Source of the DNA: Pseudomonas cavernae
GTDB lineage: Bacteria > Pseudomonadota > Gammaproteobacteria > Pseudomonadales > Pseudomonadaceae
Length of the DNA stretch: 64,000 nucleotides
Reading direction: 5' to 3'
NCBI RefSeq assembly: GCF_003595175.1
Contig: NZ_CP032419.1
Location: forward strand, 3,472,001-3,536,000
Shown: piece by piece, positions 26,345 through 36,769 of the stretch
Layout: each line of letters starts with the position of its first letter
Position numbering within the stretch: the first letter of the stretch is position 1
Made by a program: the position numbers and the translations under genes
Notes under the pieces: model-generated
Databases searched by the model: none
What the model was told of the DNA's origin: nothing
The model's input: the letters and a program-made list of their open reading frames with translations, nothing else

Positions 26345-26512
26345 GCTGGCGGACTCCATCGAATGAGTGGTGGGTGTCGATGGAGCGCAGATTATCCATG
26401 CCTATATCGATAAAAAAGCGCAATAAACCGCTAAGAACAATCAACTAATTTGATTTATCCAGGTGGCCGTTTTAGTCCCCGATCAACACTCGCCAAGGAC
26501 TCGCGATGGGTG

Positions 26513-26833
26513 CTACTTCGGATTGCAGGTGACTTTGATCCGCAGCTTGATGACCTGGCTCTTGAAACTGCTGGTCAGCAGCGCACTCTGGCCTGGAGCG
26601 AGGGCGGCCTTGCGGGTGCGCGGCGACTCCGGGCCATTACGGAACACCACCTTGCACTCGGCCGCAGCCTTGCCGTAGTTGTACAGCTCAATGCCGGCCA
26701 TGTTGACGTCGATGGCTTGCGAACTGGCCGACACCTCGGCGCCGTTCAGCTTTTTCTCCACTTCGATGGGATAGGTGGCGGCCAACGCACCCACGGGCAG
26801 TAGAGCGAACACCACACAACACAGCTTATTCAT
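26513..26833 (-). CDS. Secreted hypothetical protein, paralog A, 106 aa
   Basis: Signal peptide MNKLCCVVFALLPVGALAA followed by TYPIEVEKKLNGAEVSASSQAIDVNMAGIELYNYGK and a mature region of beta character with two Cys (AECKVVFRNGPESPRTRKAA..., KVTCNPK). It has the same length and plan as its neighbour at 26940, so the two are tandem duplicates. Relatives in pseudomonads are sometimes mislabelled as 3-phosphoglycerate kinase; nothing here supports that. Periplasmic, disulfide likely, function unknown. Confidence 0.75.
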   Translation of the reverse strand: MNKLCCVVFALLPVGALAATYPIEVEKKLNGAEVSASSQAIDVNMAGIELYNYGKAAAECKVVFRNGPESPRTRKAALAPGQSALLTSSFKSQVIKLRIKVTCNPK

Positions 26834-26939
26834 CGGACAGGTCTCCAACCGGGGGCAGCCAGCTTAGGGCAAGCGCCGGCGCAGATGAAGGCCTTTCAGC
26901 TTGCCGTCGGCATTGCTGGAACCTGTCGATGTCCGACCG

Positions 26940-27260
26940 CTAACTCGGCTTGCAGGTCAGCTCGATACGCATCCGGATGATCTCGCTCTTGAAATTACCC
27001 GTCAGCGTCGCCTGTTCCCCAGGCTCGAGGATGACCTTGCGCACCCGCGGATTTTCCGGACCGATGTTGAACACCGCCTTGCAGGCCGCCGCCATCTTGC
27101 CTTTGTTATGCAGTGACATGACGCCCATATTGAACTTGAGCGAGGTGGCCTGGTAAGCCACGTCGGCACCGTTCATGTGCGGCGTGACATCGATGGGAAA
27201 GAAGGTGGCCAGCGCGGTCGCCGGCACTAACAGCGCCACGGCACCAATAAGTCTGTTCAT
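26940..27260 (-). CDS. Secreted hypothetical protein, paralog B, 106 aa
   Basis: Signal peptide MNRLIGAVALLVPATALA, mature FFPIDVTPHMNGADVAYQA, LKFNMGVMSLHNKGKMAAACKAVFNIGPENPRVRKVILEPGEQA, IRMRIELTCKPS. Alignment by eye with paralog A gives shared positions PIxV...NGA, NxGK, C.A.F.NGPE.PR.RK, LxPGxxAxLT..FKS, I.....TC.P. It has GGAGGTCGATC before the start at 27260 and lies 106 bp upstream of paralog A on the same strand. Periplasmic, probably one disulfide. Confidence 0.75.
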   Translation of the reverse strand: MNRLIGAVALLVPATALATFFPIDVTPHMNGADVAYQATSLKFNMGVMSLHNKGKMAAACKAVFNIGPENPRVRKVILEPGEQATLTGNFKSEIIRMRIELTCKPS

Positions 27261-27641
27261 GATCGACCTCCGACACGGCATCTGGTCCAGCGTCCATCAC
27301 GGCTGGAAGGCCTGTGACGATCCCATTTTACGCCGCTCGCACCAGCCCGGAAGATGTTGGGCATACGGCCGGCGCGAGGGCGTAAAGCCCAGAAATATCG
27401 AGATAAGTGCACTAAAACTGAAAAAAGCAAATCAATACATTTGTTTTATAGATATAAGCACCCTAGGATCTGAACCGGGCTGCAACGCGCCTACCCGCGG
27501 GACTCCGGGCCGAGGCGGGCCCTCTGCCGTTTGCGCCGCCGGAGTCGCCGCCCAAGGCATGAGCGGGGCTGCCAGCCGACGCCCATGGTTTGTTTGCTTC
27601 GACCACGCATCACTACAGGCCCCCGACATGAGGAACTGGCG
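27261..27641. other. Intergenic region, divergent promoters
   Basis: A 381-bp gap between paralog B and the LysR gene. The segment 27395-27465 is AT-rich compared with its surroundings (AAATCAATACATTTG, TTTTATAGATATAAGC) and probably holds promoters. No gene is supported. Confidence 0.4.
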
Positions 27642-28568
27642 ATGAAAGCTCCCCGCGTGACCCTGGATCAATGGCGCACCCTGCAGGCCGTGGTCGACCA
27701 CGGCGGTTTCGCCCAGGCCGCCGAGGCGCTGCACCGCTCGCAATCCTCGGTGAGCTATACGGTGGCGCGCATGCAGGATCAGCTCGGCGTGCCGCTGTTG
27801 CGCATCGATGGGCGCAAGGCGGTGCTGACCGAGGCCGGCGCTGTGCTGCTGCGCCGCTCGCGGCAACTGGTGAAGCAGGCCAGCCAGCTGGAAGACCTCG
27901 CCCACCACATGGAGCAAGGCTGGGAAGCCGAAGTGCGTCTGGTGGTCGATGCCGCCTACCCGATCGCCCGCCTGATGCGCGCGCTCAGCGCCTTCATGCC
28001 ACAGAGCCGCGGCTGCCGCGTGCGCCTGCGCGAGGAGGTGCTGTCCGGGGTCGAGGAAGTGCTGCTCGAAGGGGTCGCCGACCTGGCCATCAGCAGCCTG
28101 AACATCTCCGGCTACCTCGGCCTGGAAATGAATACGGTGGAGTTTGTCGCCGTCGCCCATCCCGAGCATCCGCTGCATCTATTGCAACGGGAGCTCAGCT
28201 TCCAGGATCTGGAAAGCCACCTGCAGATGGTGATCCGCGACTCCGGTCGCCAGCAGCCGCGCGACGTTGGCTGGCTCGGCGCCGAGCAACGCTGGACAGT
28301 CGGCAGCCTGGCGACCGCAGCCACCTTTGTCAGCAACGGCCTGGGCTTCGCCTGGCTGCCGCGCCACCTGATCGAGCGCGAGCTGCGTGAGGGCCTGCTC
28401 AAGCCGCTGCCGCTGGATCGGGGTGGCAGCCGCCATCCGCATTTCTATCTTTACTCGAACAAGGACAAGCCGCTCGGGCCGGCGACGCAGATCCTCGTCG
28501 ACCTGATCAAGGCCTTCGATGGCGCGCCCCTGGATGCGCCTTTCGCCTCCCCCCTGCCGCCAACCTGA
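27642..28568 (+). CDS. LysR-family transcriptional regulator, 308 aa
   Basis: Winged helix-turn-helix at residues 5-65 (VTLDQWRTLQAVVDHGGFAQAAEALHRSQSSVSYTVARMQDQLG) and a two-lobed effector domain (VRLVVDAAYPIARLMRALS..., VEFVAVAHPEHPL, GLGFAWLPRHLIERELREGLLKPLPL). The start at 27642 follows GAGGAACTGGCG. The next gene, an alpha/beta hydrolase, starts 19 bp downstream on the same strand. The target is unknown; it may control its own downstream genes or a distant operon. Confidence 0.92.
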   Translation: MKAPRVTLDQWRTLQAVVDHGGFAQAAEALHRSQSSVSYTVARMQDQLGVPLLRIDGRKAVLTEAGAVLLRRSRQLVKQASQLEDLAHHMEQGWEAEVRLVVDAAYPIARLMRALSAFMPQSRGCRVRLREEVLSGVEEVLLEGVADLAISSLNISGYLGLEMNTVEFVAVAHPEHPLHLLQRELSFQDLESHLQMVIRDSGRQQPRDVGWLGAEQRWTVGSLATAATFVSNGLGFAWLPRHLIERELREGLLKPLPLDRGGSRHPHFYLYSNKDKPLGPATQILVDLIKAFDGAPLDAPFASPLPPT

Positions 28569-28587
28569 CCGCCTCGAGAGACTGCTC

Positions 28588-29388
28588 ATGTCCTACTTCG
28601 ACTACCAGGGTTGCCAGCTGCACTACGAGGATTACGGCCGCGGCGCCCCCGTGCTGCTGGTCCACGGCCTGGGCTCCAGCACCCATGACTGGGAATACCA
28701 AATCCCCGTGCTGAGCCGCCACTACCGGGTCATTGTCCTCGACGTCCGTGGCCATGGGCGCTCGGCCAAGCCGCGCGAGCGCTACAGCATCGCCGCCTTC
28801 GCCGAAGACGTGGCGGCGCTGGTCGAACACCTCAAGCTGGAGCGCGTGCACTTGGTCGGCATCTCCATGGGCGGGATGATCGGCTTTCAGGTCGGCGTCG
28901 ACTTTCCGCAGTTGCTCAAGAGCCTGACCATCATCAACAGCGGCCCGGAAGTGAAGGCCAAGAAGCCCGGCGACTACCTGATGATCGCCCAGCGCTGGAC
29001 GCTCTCACGCCTGCTCAGCCTGGAGCAGATCGGCCGCGGCCTCGGCCGTCTGCTGTTCCCCAAACCGGAACAGGCCGAGCTGCGCGAGAAGATCGAACGA
29101 CGCTGGCCGCGCAACGACAAGCGCGCCTATCTCGCCAGCCTCGACGCCATCATCGGCTGGGGTGTGCGCGAACACCTGGCGCGCATCACCTGTCCCACTC
29201 TGGTGGTCACAGCCGACCACGACTACACCCCGGTCACGCAGAAGGAGGCCTACGTCCAGGAGCTGCCGAATGCACGCCTGGTGGTGATCACCGACTCGCG
29301 CCACGCCACGCCACTGGACCAGCCCGAACGCTTCAACACCACCCTGCTCGACTTCCTCGCCGAGGTCGAACATGCCTACCAACCCTAG
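28588..29388 (+). CDS. Alpha/beta hydrolase, 266 aa
   Basis: Catalytic features are in place: oxyanion HGLGSSTHDW, nucleophile S93 in VGISMGGMIG, Asp in VVTADHDYTPV and His in DSRHATPLD. Length and plan suit the epoxide hydrolase/lipase-like or 3-oxoadipate lactonase-like group, without features that fix the substrate. Cytosolic, no signal peptide. It lies between the LysR gene (19 bp) and ppiA (15 bp) on one strand, so they may be co-transcribed. Confidence 0.9.
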   Translation: MSYFDYQGCQLHYEDYGRGAPVLLVHGLGSSTHDWEYQIPVLSRHYRVIVLDVRGHGRSAKPRERYSIAAFAEDVAALVEHLKLERVHLVGISMGGMIGFQVGVDFPQLLKSLTIINSGPEVKAKKPGDYLMIAQRWTLSRLLSLEQIGRGLGRLLFPKPEQAELREKIERRWPRNDKRAYLASLDAIIGWGVREHLARITCPTLVVTADHDYTPVTQKEAYVQELPNARLVVITDSRHATPLDQPERFNTTLLDFLAEVEHAYQP

Positions 29389-29403
29389 AAAGAGCCCCAC
29401 CCC

Positions 29404-29973
29404 ATGCTGAAGAAACTCGCTCTCGCCGCCTGCACCTTGCTGTTCGCCGGCAACCTGCTGGCTGCCCCCACATCGAATGAAAAGCAACCACACGTGCTGC
29501 TGACCACCAGCCTCGGCGAAATCGAAGTCGAGCTGGACGCCGCCAAGGCGCCGATCACGGTGAACAACTTCCTCGCCTATGTGGACAGCGGTCACTACGA
29601 CAACACCATCTTCCACCGGGTGATTCCCGGCTTCATGGTGCAAACCGGCGGCTACACCGCCGACATGAGCGAGAAGTCGACCCGCGCGCCGATCAAGAAC
29701 GAAGCCGACAATGGCCTGCATAATGTACGCGGCAGCTTGGCGATGGCGCGTACCTCGGCGGTCGATTCGGCCACCAGCCAGTTCTTCATCAACCAGAAGG
29801 ACAACGCCTTCCTCGATCACGGCGCGCGCGACTTCGGCTATGCGGTGTTCGGCCAGGTGGTACGCGGCATGGAGGTGGTCGACAAGATCGCCCAGACCCC
29901 GACCACCCTGCGCGCCGGCATGCGCGACGTGCCCGCCCAGCCGGTGCTGATTCTCTCGGCCAAACGGCTTTGA
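29404..29973 (+). CDS. ppiA: Periplasmic cyclophilin-type peptidyl-prolyl isomerase, 189 aa
   Basis: Signal peptide [20 protein letters not shown] followed by a bacterial cyclophilin domain: [92 protein letters not shown]. The catalytic Arg (FHRVIPGF) and Gln/Phe pocket residues are present. It catalyses proline isomerisation of exported proteins. Last gene before a MITE-like repeat. Confidence 0.95.
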   Translation: MLKKLALAACTLLFAGNLLAAPTSNEKQPHVLLTTSLGEIEVELDAAKAPITVNNFLAYVDSGHYDNTIFHRVIPGFMVQTGGYTADMSEKSTRAPIKNEADNGLHNVRGSLAMARTSAVDSATSQFFINQKDNAFLDHGARDFGYAVFGQVVRGMEVVDKIAQTPTTLRAGMRDVPAQPVLILSAKRL

Positions 29974-29990
29974 TTCAGAAACTCACGGCA

Positions 29991-30180
29991 TAAGAACCTG
30001 TTCACGATCCCTTCCGCAGGCGGCGGAGTTGCCACTTTTGCCCCCCTCTCCCCCTGCTTCATAAAAGAAAGGCGGGAGAGGGTTGGGGAGAGGGCCGAGT
30101 TGGCTGGCTGACACCCTCTCCCCCGGCCCCTCTCCCACAAGTGGGAGAGGGGAGTTTCCGAGATCGTAAACAGGTTCTAA
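29991..30180. mobile_element. MITE-like repeat, copy 2 of the same end family (190 bp)
   Basis: Ends TAAGAACCTGTTCACGATC ... GATCGTAAACAGGTTCTAA form an inverted repeat with one mismatch in the core. The interior differs from the 21849/48662 type and holds CCCCTCTCCC/GGGAGAGGGG palindromes. The same ends border the repeats at 48662 and 52182, so end sequences are shared while interiors vary. Confidence 0.7.
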
Positions 30181-30255
30181 GGCTGTGCCGATTGCCAGGC
30201 GCGCTCAGCGCGCCTGGCCCAAGCTAAAGGAAAGCCCTGCGGCGAGTACCTAGCG

Positions 30256-32088
<1,833 letters not shown>

Positions 32089-32283
32089 CAAGGTGCATCG
32101 CGTCGAGGTTCGCCTGCAATTTCATGACATGTGACGAACGGTCGCACCCCCTCAAGCGCGGGCGATTGCCGGCGCCTGCTGGGGCGTCGAATAGGACTAA
32201 AGTCCGGGGTCGAATGAACTTCCCGGCTCTCCCCGGTCAGATGAAGTCCATGTAAGCGAAACCCAACAGAGGAAAAAAGCCTT

Positions 32284-32568
32284 ATGAAAATGGCCTCGGT
32301 TGTCAGCGCCGTGATCTCCAGTCTAGCGCCCAGCGTATTCGCCCAGGACGGCGTGCAAACTCCCGGCGCGGGCCTCCCCGTCGAGGAATACCACTACGGG
32401 ATGGAAATCGATGTACAGAAGGTGCTGCACCGCACCGACACCTCCGACAAAACCGGCGCCGTGCCGGTGACCCTGGTCTACGAAGACAGTGAAGGCGAGG
32501 TGCACAAGATCCGTTTCCTCGAATGGGGCGGCACCACCAGCACCGAAATCCCCACAGGCATTGCCTGA
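32284..32568 (+). CDS. DUF2790 secreted protein, 94 aa
   Basis: Signal peptide up to about FAQ21, then the DUF2790 pattern YHYGMEIDVQKVLHRTDTSDKTGAVPVTLVYEDSEGEVHKIRFLEWG. Pseudomonas genomes carry several copies; some are induced by copper or other stress, but no biochemical role is agreed. GAGGAAAAAAGCC precedes the start. Its stop codon abuts the stop of the convergent gene at 32569 (TGA|TCA). Confidence 0.85.
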   Translation: MKMASVVSAVISSLAPSVFAQDGVQTPGAGLPVEEYHYGMEIDVQKVLHRTDTSDKTGAVPVTLVYEDSEGEVHKIRFLEWGGTTSTEIPTGIA

Positions 32569-33693
32569 TCAACCCTGGCGATAGGGGAGCAGTTCGCCCG
32601 CCTCTTCGGCGTAGGCCTGCACCCCGACGCGCTCCTGCTGTAGAAAGTCTGCCACTGCCGCACGCAAGCCTGGATGAGTCAGGTAATGCCATGAGCGCGT
32701 CAGCACCGGCTCGAACCCACGGATCAGCTTGTGCTCACCCTGGGCGCCGGCATCGAAACGCTGCAACCCCTGGCTGATCGCGTAGTCCATGCCCTGATAG
32801 AAACAGGTCTCGAAATGCAGTCGGTCGAACTCGGCCAGGCAGCCCCAATAACGACCGTAAAAACTTTCACCATCGACCAGGCTGAACGCCATCGCTACCG
32901 GTCGCGAGCCTTGCTTGGCCAGGACCACACGAATCGCCTCGGGCATCCGCTCGGCCAACAAGCTGAAGAAGCTGCGAGTCAGATATGGCGCCTGACCGCG
33001 CACGTGGTAGGTGTTGGCATAACAGGCATAGACGAAATCCCACTCGGCTTCGCTTAGCTCGTGGCCTTGCCGCCAGTCGAAGTCGATGCCCTGCCCCGCC
33101 ACCTGCTCACGTTCCTTGCGTATCTGCTTGCGCTTGCGCGAAGCCAGGGTGTCGAGGAAGTCCTGAAAGTCACGGTAACCCCGATTGTTCCAGTGGAACT
33201 GGCAGCCAAGTCGCTCCAGCCAGCCCTCACGCTCGGCGAGCAGGCTATCGGCCAAGGGATCGGTGAAGTTGATATGCACGCCGGACAAGCCCCGTTCGGC
33301 CAGATCCTCCACCAGTTCGTCGAGTAGCTCCCCCGCCGCCTGCGGAAAACCCAGCAAGCGTGGCCCGCGTACCGGACTGAACGGCACAGCGCCGAGCAGC
33401 TTCGGGTAATAGGCGATGCCGGCGCGCCGGCAGGCATCCGCCCAGCCGTGATCGAACACGTACTCGCCGTAAGAATGGCTCTTCACATAGGCCGGCATGG
33501 CCGCCTGCAGTTGGCCGGATGGCGCCACCAGCAGCCGATGGGCCGGCCGCCAGCCGCTACGCCCGCCGACGCTGCCGCTGTCCTCCAGCGCCGACAGGAA
33601 GGCATGCCGCAGGAACGGCTGCGGCTCGGCCAGCAGGGCATCCCAGGCCTGGGCCGGTACGGCGGAGAGCGAGTCGAGAATCTGCACGGGCAT
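32569..33693 (-). CDS. FemAB-like GNAT-fold acyltransferase (DUF482/COG3146), 374 aa
   Basis: Two GNAT-like lobes typical of the COG3146/peptidogalycan family: WDALLAEPQPFLRHAFLSALEDSGSVGGRSGWRP, LPAYVKSHSYGEYVFDHGWADA-like region, RGPRLLGFPQ, RKRKQIRKEREQV, YGRYWGCLAEFDRLHFETCFYQGMDYAI, FDAGAQGEHKLIRGFEPV. The activity is thought to be N-acyl transfer but is unproven. Start uncertain: ATG codons at 33702, 33699 and 33693 compete; MPVQILDSL at 33693 fits the family best. Confidence 0.85.
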   Translation of the reverse strand: MPVQILDSLSAVPAQAWDALLAEPQPFLRHAFLSALEDSGSVGGRSGWRPAHRLLVAPSGQLQAAMPAYVKSHSYGEYVFDHGWADACRRAGIAYYPKLLGAVPFSPVRGPRLLGFPQAAGELLDELVEDLAERGLSGVHINFTDPLADSLLAEREGWLERLGCQFHWNNRGYRDFQDFLDTLASRKRKQIRKEREQVAGQGIDFDWRQGHELSEAEWDFVYACYANTYHVRGQAPYLTRSFFSLLAERMPEAIRVVLAKQGSRPVAMAFSLVDGESFYGRYWGCLAEFDRLHFETCFYQGMDYAISQGLQRFDAGAQGEHKLIRGFEPVLTRSWHYLTHPGLRAAVADFLQQERVGVQAYAEEAGELLPYRQG

Positions 33694-33822
33694 GGCCATC
33701 ATCCAACGGGGCAACGACGGCGAGTCGCCGCAATGCATGCATGATAACGGCAATGCCGTCTGCGCCCAGCCTGCCCCTGGCGCTGTCCGTTCCCCGTAGC
33801 CCAAACCGGAGCACCTGCCTAT

Positions 33823-33931
33823 CGTTCCCACGCTCCGCGTGGGCATGCAGCCCTGGACGCGCTGCGTCCACAGCACACCGGCGGGGACGCAGAGCGTCCT
33901 GAGAGGGGCTCCCACGCTGGAGCGTGGGAGT
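33823..33931. repeat. Composite REP block
   Basis: GTTCCCACGC...GCGTGGGC, then GGACGCGCTGCGTCC, then GGACGCAGAGCGTCC, then CTCCCACGCTGGAGCGTGGGAG. Several nested hairpins of the family also found near 37 and 3080. Confidence 0.65.
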
Positions 33932-33945
33932 CATCAAAAAAAGCA

Positions 33946-33973
33946 CAAAAAAAGCCCCGCACGAGGCGGGGCT
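33946..33973 (-). terminator. Intrinsic terminator of the porin gene
   Basis: On the minus strand AGCCCCGC-CTCGT-GCGGGGCT followed by TTTTTT, about 33 bp past the porin stop codon. Confidence 0.92.
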
Positions 33974-34005
33974 AAGCAAAGGAGCACGACGGATGAAAAT
34001 AGAAC

Positions 34006-35331
34006 TTAGAACACGTATTGCATGCGCATCACGAAACCGTCGCCATCGTCGTCACCCGCGCGGTTGGTGATCTTGTCGGTCTTGGCCTTGGTGTACATGG
34101 CGCCAACCTTGACCGCTTCGTTGGCGTACCAGTTCACGCCCAGGTTATGCACCTTGGCTTCGGTGTCGTCAGCTTGGCGAATGAAGGTGGTGTTAACGGC
34201 TGCGACTTCGTTGTCGACCGAGAAGGTGTCATAGCGGTAGTAGACTTCCCAGGCGCCGAGTTGCTTGTTGGCCGGCTTGATCTTGTCGAACTTGCCCATC
34301 TTGTAGTCGCGCGCTTCGCCGGTCAGGGTGTAGGCCGCCTGGACGTAGAAGCCATCGCCTTCCACATCGGACTGTGGGCCAGCCGATTCAGTCTCGCGCT
34401 TGATCCACTCACCCTGCAGGGAGAACGGGCCGGTGGCCCAGGCCGCTTCCAGGCCCCAGGCGGTGTCGTTGTCCCAGAACTGGTTAGCGGCGTTGCTGCC
34501 ACCGAACACGGCACGGTTACCGTTGGCGCCGGCGTCATTACCGCCAAGCGTTTGCACGCCGCGCATGCCCAGACGCGAACGGTAACGCGCATCCGCACCG
34601 ACCACATCATCGAGCCCGCGCTGGGCGAAGCTGGCGCCGAAGTGCAGGACATTGCCGGCTTCAGCCATCGGCGCGAATACGCCACGGGCGTTGAATTGCT
34701 TGACGCTGTCGCCGTCGACGTCGTTGATATCTTTGGAGAAGACACCGGCGGACACATAGGCATAGTTGCTGATCAGGGCCATAGCCTGGGCACCCATGCC
34801 GTTCTCGTGACCATTAGTCCAGTCGATGATGTCGTACACCGCGTTACGCTCCAGGGCCGTTACCCACTTGGAGCTGGTGGCCTTCTCCAGACCGAAGTCC
34901 GGATCGAAACGACCAAATTTCAGGGTGATCGGGTTGAAGCCGGTGTAGGCGATGGACGCTTCGTCGAAGTAGCCATCATCCGCGCTACCGGCGTTGTGCG
35001 AGAAATCGTAGTTGATCTGGTAGGCCCAGTCGGTGAAAGCCACGCCACCCAGTTCGAGGAACGCGCGACGGAAGTAAGCGGCATCAGCGGTATTGCCGTT
35101 GGCCGTGTAGAAACCGTCGAAGCGGCCATAGTCGGCTTGCAGACGGCCACCCAGTTTGAAGCCGAAAGCCTTGTCCGTGGTCGCCACTTCCAGGCCACCC
35201 TTGGTCTTGACCACGATGTCGGCGCCGTCAGTGGTCACGGTTCCGGCGAAAGCCTGGGCGGAAACGGCCAGAGCCAGGACGCCGGCGGCGAAACCAGCCC
35301 CCATGCCACCTAAGGTGTGCTTGCGAATCAT
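34006..35331 (-). CDS. Phosphate-selective porin, OprO/OprP type, 441 aa
   Basis: Signal peptide [29 protein letters not shown]. The mature barrel has amphipathic strands and ends in the outer-membrane signal MRMQYVF. OprO/P markers: [82 protein letters not shown]. OprP takes up phosphate and OprO polyphosphate; which one cannot be told. A possible PhoB site lies upstream at 35441 and a strong terminator follows. Confidence 0.9.
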   Translation of the reverse strand: MIRKHTLGGMGAGFAAGVLALAVSAQAFAGTVTTDGADIVVKTKGGLEVATTDKAFGFKLGGRLQADYGRFDGFYTANGNTADAAYFRRAFLELGGVAFTDWAYQINYDFSHNAGSADDGYFDEASIAYTGFNPITLKFGRFDPDFGLEKATSSKWVTALERNAVYDIIDWTNGHENGMGAQAMALISNYAYVSAGVFSKDINDVDGDSVKQFNARGVFAPMAEAGNVLHFGASFAQRGLDDVVGADARYRSRLGMRGVQTLGGNDAGANGNRAVFGGSNAANQFWDNDTAWGLEAAWATGPFSLQGEWIKRETESAGPQSDVEGDGFYVQAAYTLTGEARDYKMGKFDKIKPANKQLGAWEVYYRYDTFSVDNEVAAVNTTFIRQADDTEAKVHNLGVNWYANEAVKVGAMYTKAKTDKITNRAGDDDGDGFVMRMQYVF

Positions 35332-35440
35332 CAAAGAGTTCCCCTATTGGTCTTTAGCGTTGGAAAACACTCGGGCATCGAGGCCGTTGGTGTTGGAGGG
35401 GAATCTTGGCGGCGGGTTATTGCAGCTCGGTTGCCGATAT

Positions 35441-35458
35441 ATAAATGTTTTATGACAA
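35441..35458 (-). promoter_or_regulatory. Possible PhoB site upstream of the porin
   Basis: Minus strand TTGTCAT-AAAA-CATTTAT, about 110 bp before the porin start. Against the CTGTCAT-N4-CTGTCAT pattern the first half matches 6 of 7 and the second only 4 of 7. The fit to an OprO/P gene adds context. Confidence 0.35.
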
Positions 35459-35599
35459 AGGAACTTTCTTACTCCGAATTGAGATAAGAGAAGAACCGCT
35501 CTAGCCCGCGGGTTGGCGTCCAGCGCGCACGTTTCCGCGGCAGCACCGCGAGCTCAGGGCACTGTCACAAATACGCGCTTGGCTGTAATAAAAGGGCGA

Positions 35600-36484
35600 C
35601 TACCAGTCCAGGCTCAGCCGGCTGGCGAAGCGCCGCGGCTCGCCGCTCAAGGGATCGATGAAGGCCAGCTCCTGAGCCAACAGCTTGAGCGGGCGCGCAT
35701 AGTCGTCAGCAGCGCCCGCGACCTCGGTCAGCTCGGGGTAGAAGCTGTCGTTGCAGATCGGCGCCCCCAGCGCGGCCAGATGCACACGCAACTGATGCTT
35801 CTTGCCGGTCACCGGATAGAGCGCATAGCGCCACCAGTCGCCATGGCGCTCGCGCACCTCGATGCGGGTTTCCGTGTTCGGCGTGCCCGCTATTTCCTGC
35901 ATGCGGAAGAAGGGTTCGCCGGCGTCCAGCCGCGTGCGGCGCAGGAGCGGGAAGTCCAACTGCGGCAAGGCCGGGGCGATGGCCTCGTAGCCCTTGTCGA
36001 TCCGCCGCTCGCGGAACAGCGCCTGGTAGCGCGCGCGGCTCGCCGGGTTGGCCGAAAACAGCACCAGCCCGGCGGTATGCCGGTCGATCCGATGCAGCGG
36101 CACCAGTTGCGGATTGCCCAGGCGCTGGCAGAGGCGCGCCTGCAGGGTCTGCTCGACGTACTCGCCAGCCGGCATCACCGGCAGGAAATGCGGCTTGTCG
36201 GCCACCACCAGATGCTCGTCGACATGCAGCACGGTTTCGACGAAGGGGATCGGCGTCTCGTTCGCCACCTCGCGGAAATACTGCACGCGCAAGCCGACCC
36301 TATAAGCGTGGCGCGGCGTGATCAGCTGGCCCTCGCCATCCAGCACCCGCCCGCGCGCCATGCGGTCGAGCCAGATCTCGCGGCCGATCGCCGGGAAGTG
36401 CGCGCACAGGCAGTCCAGCACGGTCGACCATGCGCCCTGAGGCAAATGCAGGGTGCTGGCACGGACTGGGGAAGAGATGGACAT
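35600..36484 (-). CDS. RluA-family pseudouridine synthase, 294 aa
   Basis: Catalytic block HRIDRHTAGLVLFSANP with the essential Asp (HRID), preceded by HLVVADKPHFLPVMPAG. The C-terminal part reads YALYPVTGKKHQLRVHLAALGAPICNDSFYP, the RluA substrate-binding strand. It converts uridine to pseudouridine in rRNA or tRNA. The N-terminal region is S4-like in part. Stand-alone; the RNA target cannot be told from sequence. Confidence 0.93.
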   Translation of the reverse strand: MSISSPVRASTLHLPQGAWSTVLDCLCAHFPAIGREIWLDRMARGRVLDGEGQLITPRHAYRVGLRVQYFREVANETPIPFVETVLHVDEHLVVADKPHFLPVMPAGEYVEQTLQARLCQRLGNPQLVPLHRIDRHTAGLVLFSANPASRARYQALFRERRIDKGYEAIAPALPQLDFPLLRRTRLDAGEPFFRMQEIAGTPNTETRIEVRERHGDWWRYALYPVTGKKHQLRVHLAALGAPICNDSFYPELTEVAGAADDYARPLKLLAQELAFIDPLSGEPRRFASRLSLDW

Positions 36485-36665
36485 GCGCGAACGAATCTGC
36501 AGGAGATGACAGGCCGGCCAGTATACGGCAGCCGGCGCCGGCCGGCGTGCCGCCCCGCTGGAATGCCGGTAGCTACGAGCGACGACGAACTGCCAGTGAT
36601 TTTCACGAAATTTTCACCGCCAGCCGACTAATGATGATGACGGCTGAAGGACCAGCCCCCCATCG

Positions 36666-36688
36666 AGCCCACTCACGTGGGCTTTTTA
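36666..36688 (+). terminator. Plus-strand terminator between divergent genes
   Basis: AGCCCAC-TCAC-GTGGGCT followed by TTTTAAT. It sits between divergent starts (36484 minus, 36770 plus), so it should end a short plus-strand transcript or attenuate the kinase gene. A hairpin GGCTG-AAGGAC-CAGCC with GGA in its loop lies just before it. Confidence 0.65.
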
Positions 36689-36725
36689 ATATCTGCACGA
36701 CCGTGCAGAGTGGGCGGGAACGCGG

Positions 36726-36743
36726 ATTGAAACTATCTTCAAT
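36726..36743. promoter_or_regulatory. Inverted repeat upstream of the NarX-like kinase
   Basis: ATTGAA-ACTATC-TTCAAT, 26 bp before the kinase start. A second inverted repeat CTGCACG-AC-CGTGCAG lies at 36693-36708. Either could be an operator, for example for the convergent LuxR-type regulator. Confidence 0.4.
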
Positions 36744-36769
36744 TCGACAGTCCGTCAGGAATTGCCCGG

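Noticed and set aside
26430..26460. AATCAA-CTAAT-TTGATT as an Anr/FNR site upstream of azoR
   Set aside because: The half-sites are in the reverse order to TTGATNNNNATCAA, so it is not an FNR-type box, though it may be another operator.
35562..35590. CTGTCAC and CTGTAAT near 35562-35590 as a Pho box
   Set aside because: They lie on the plus strand with 21-bp spacing, next to the 3' end of the RluA-type gene, with no plus-strand gene downstream.
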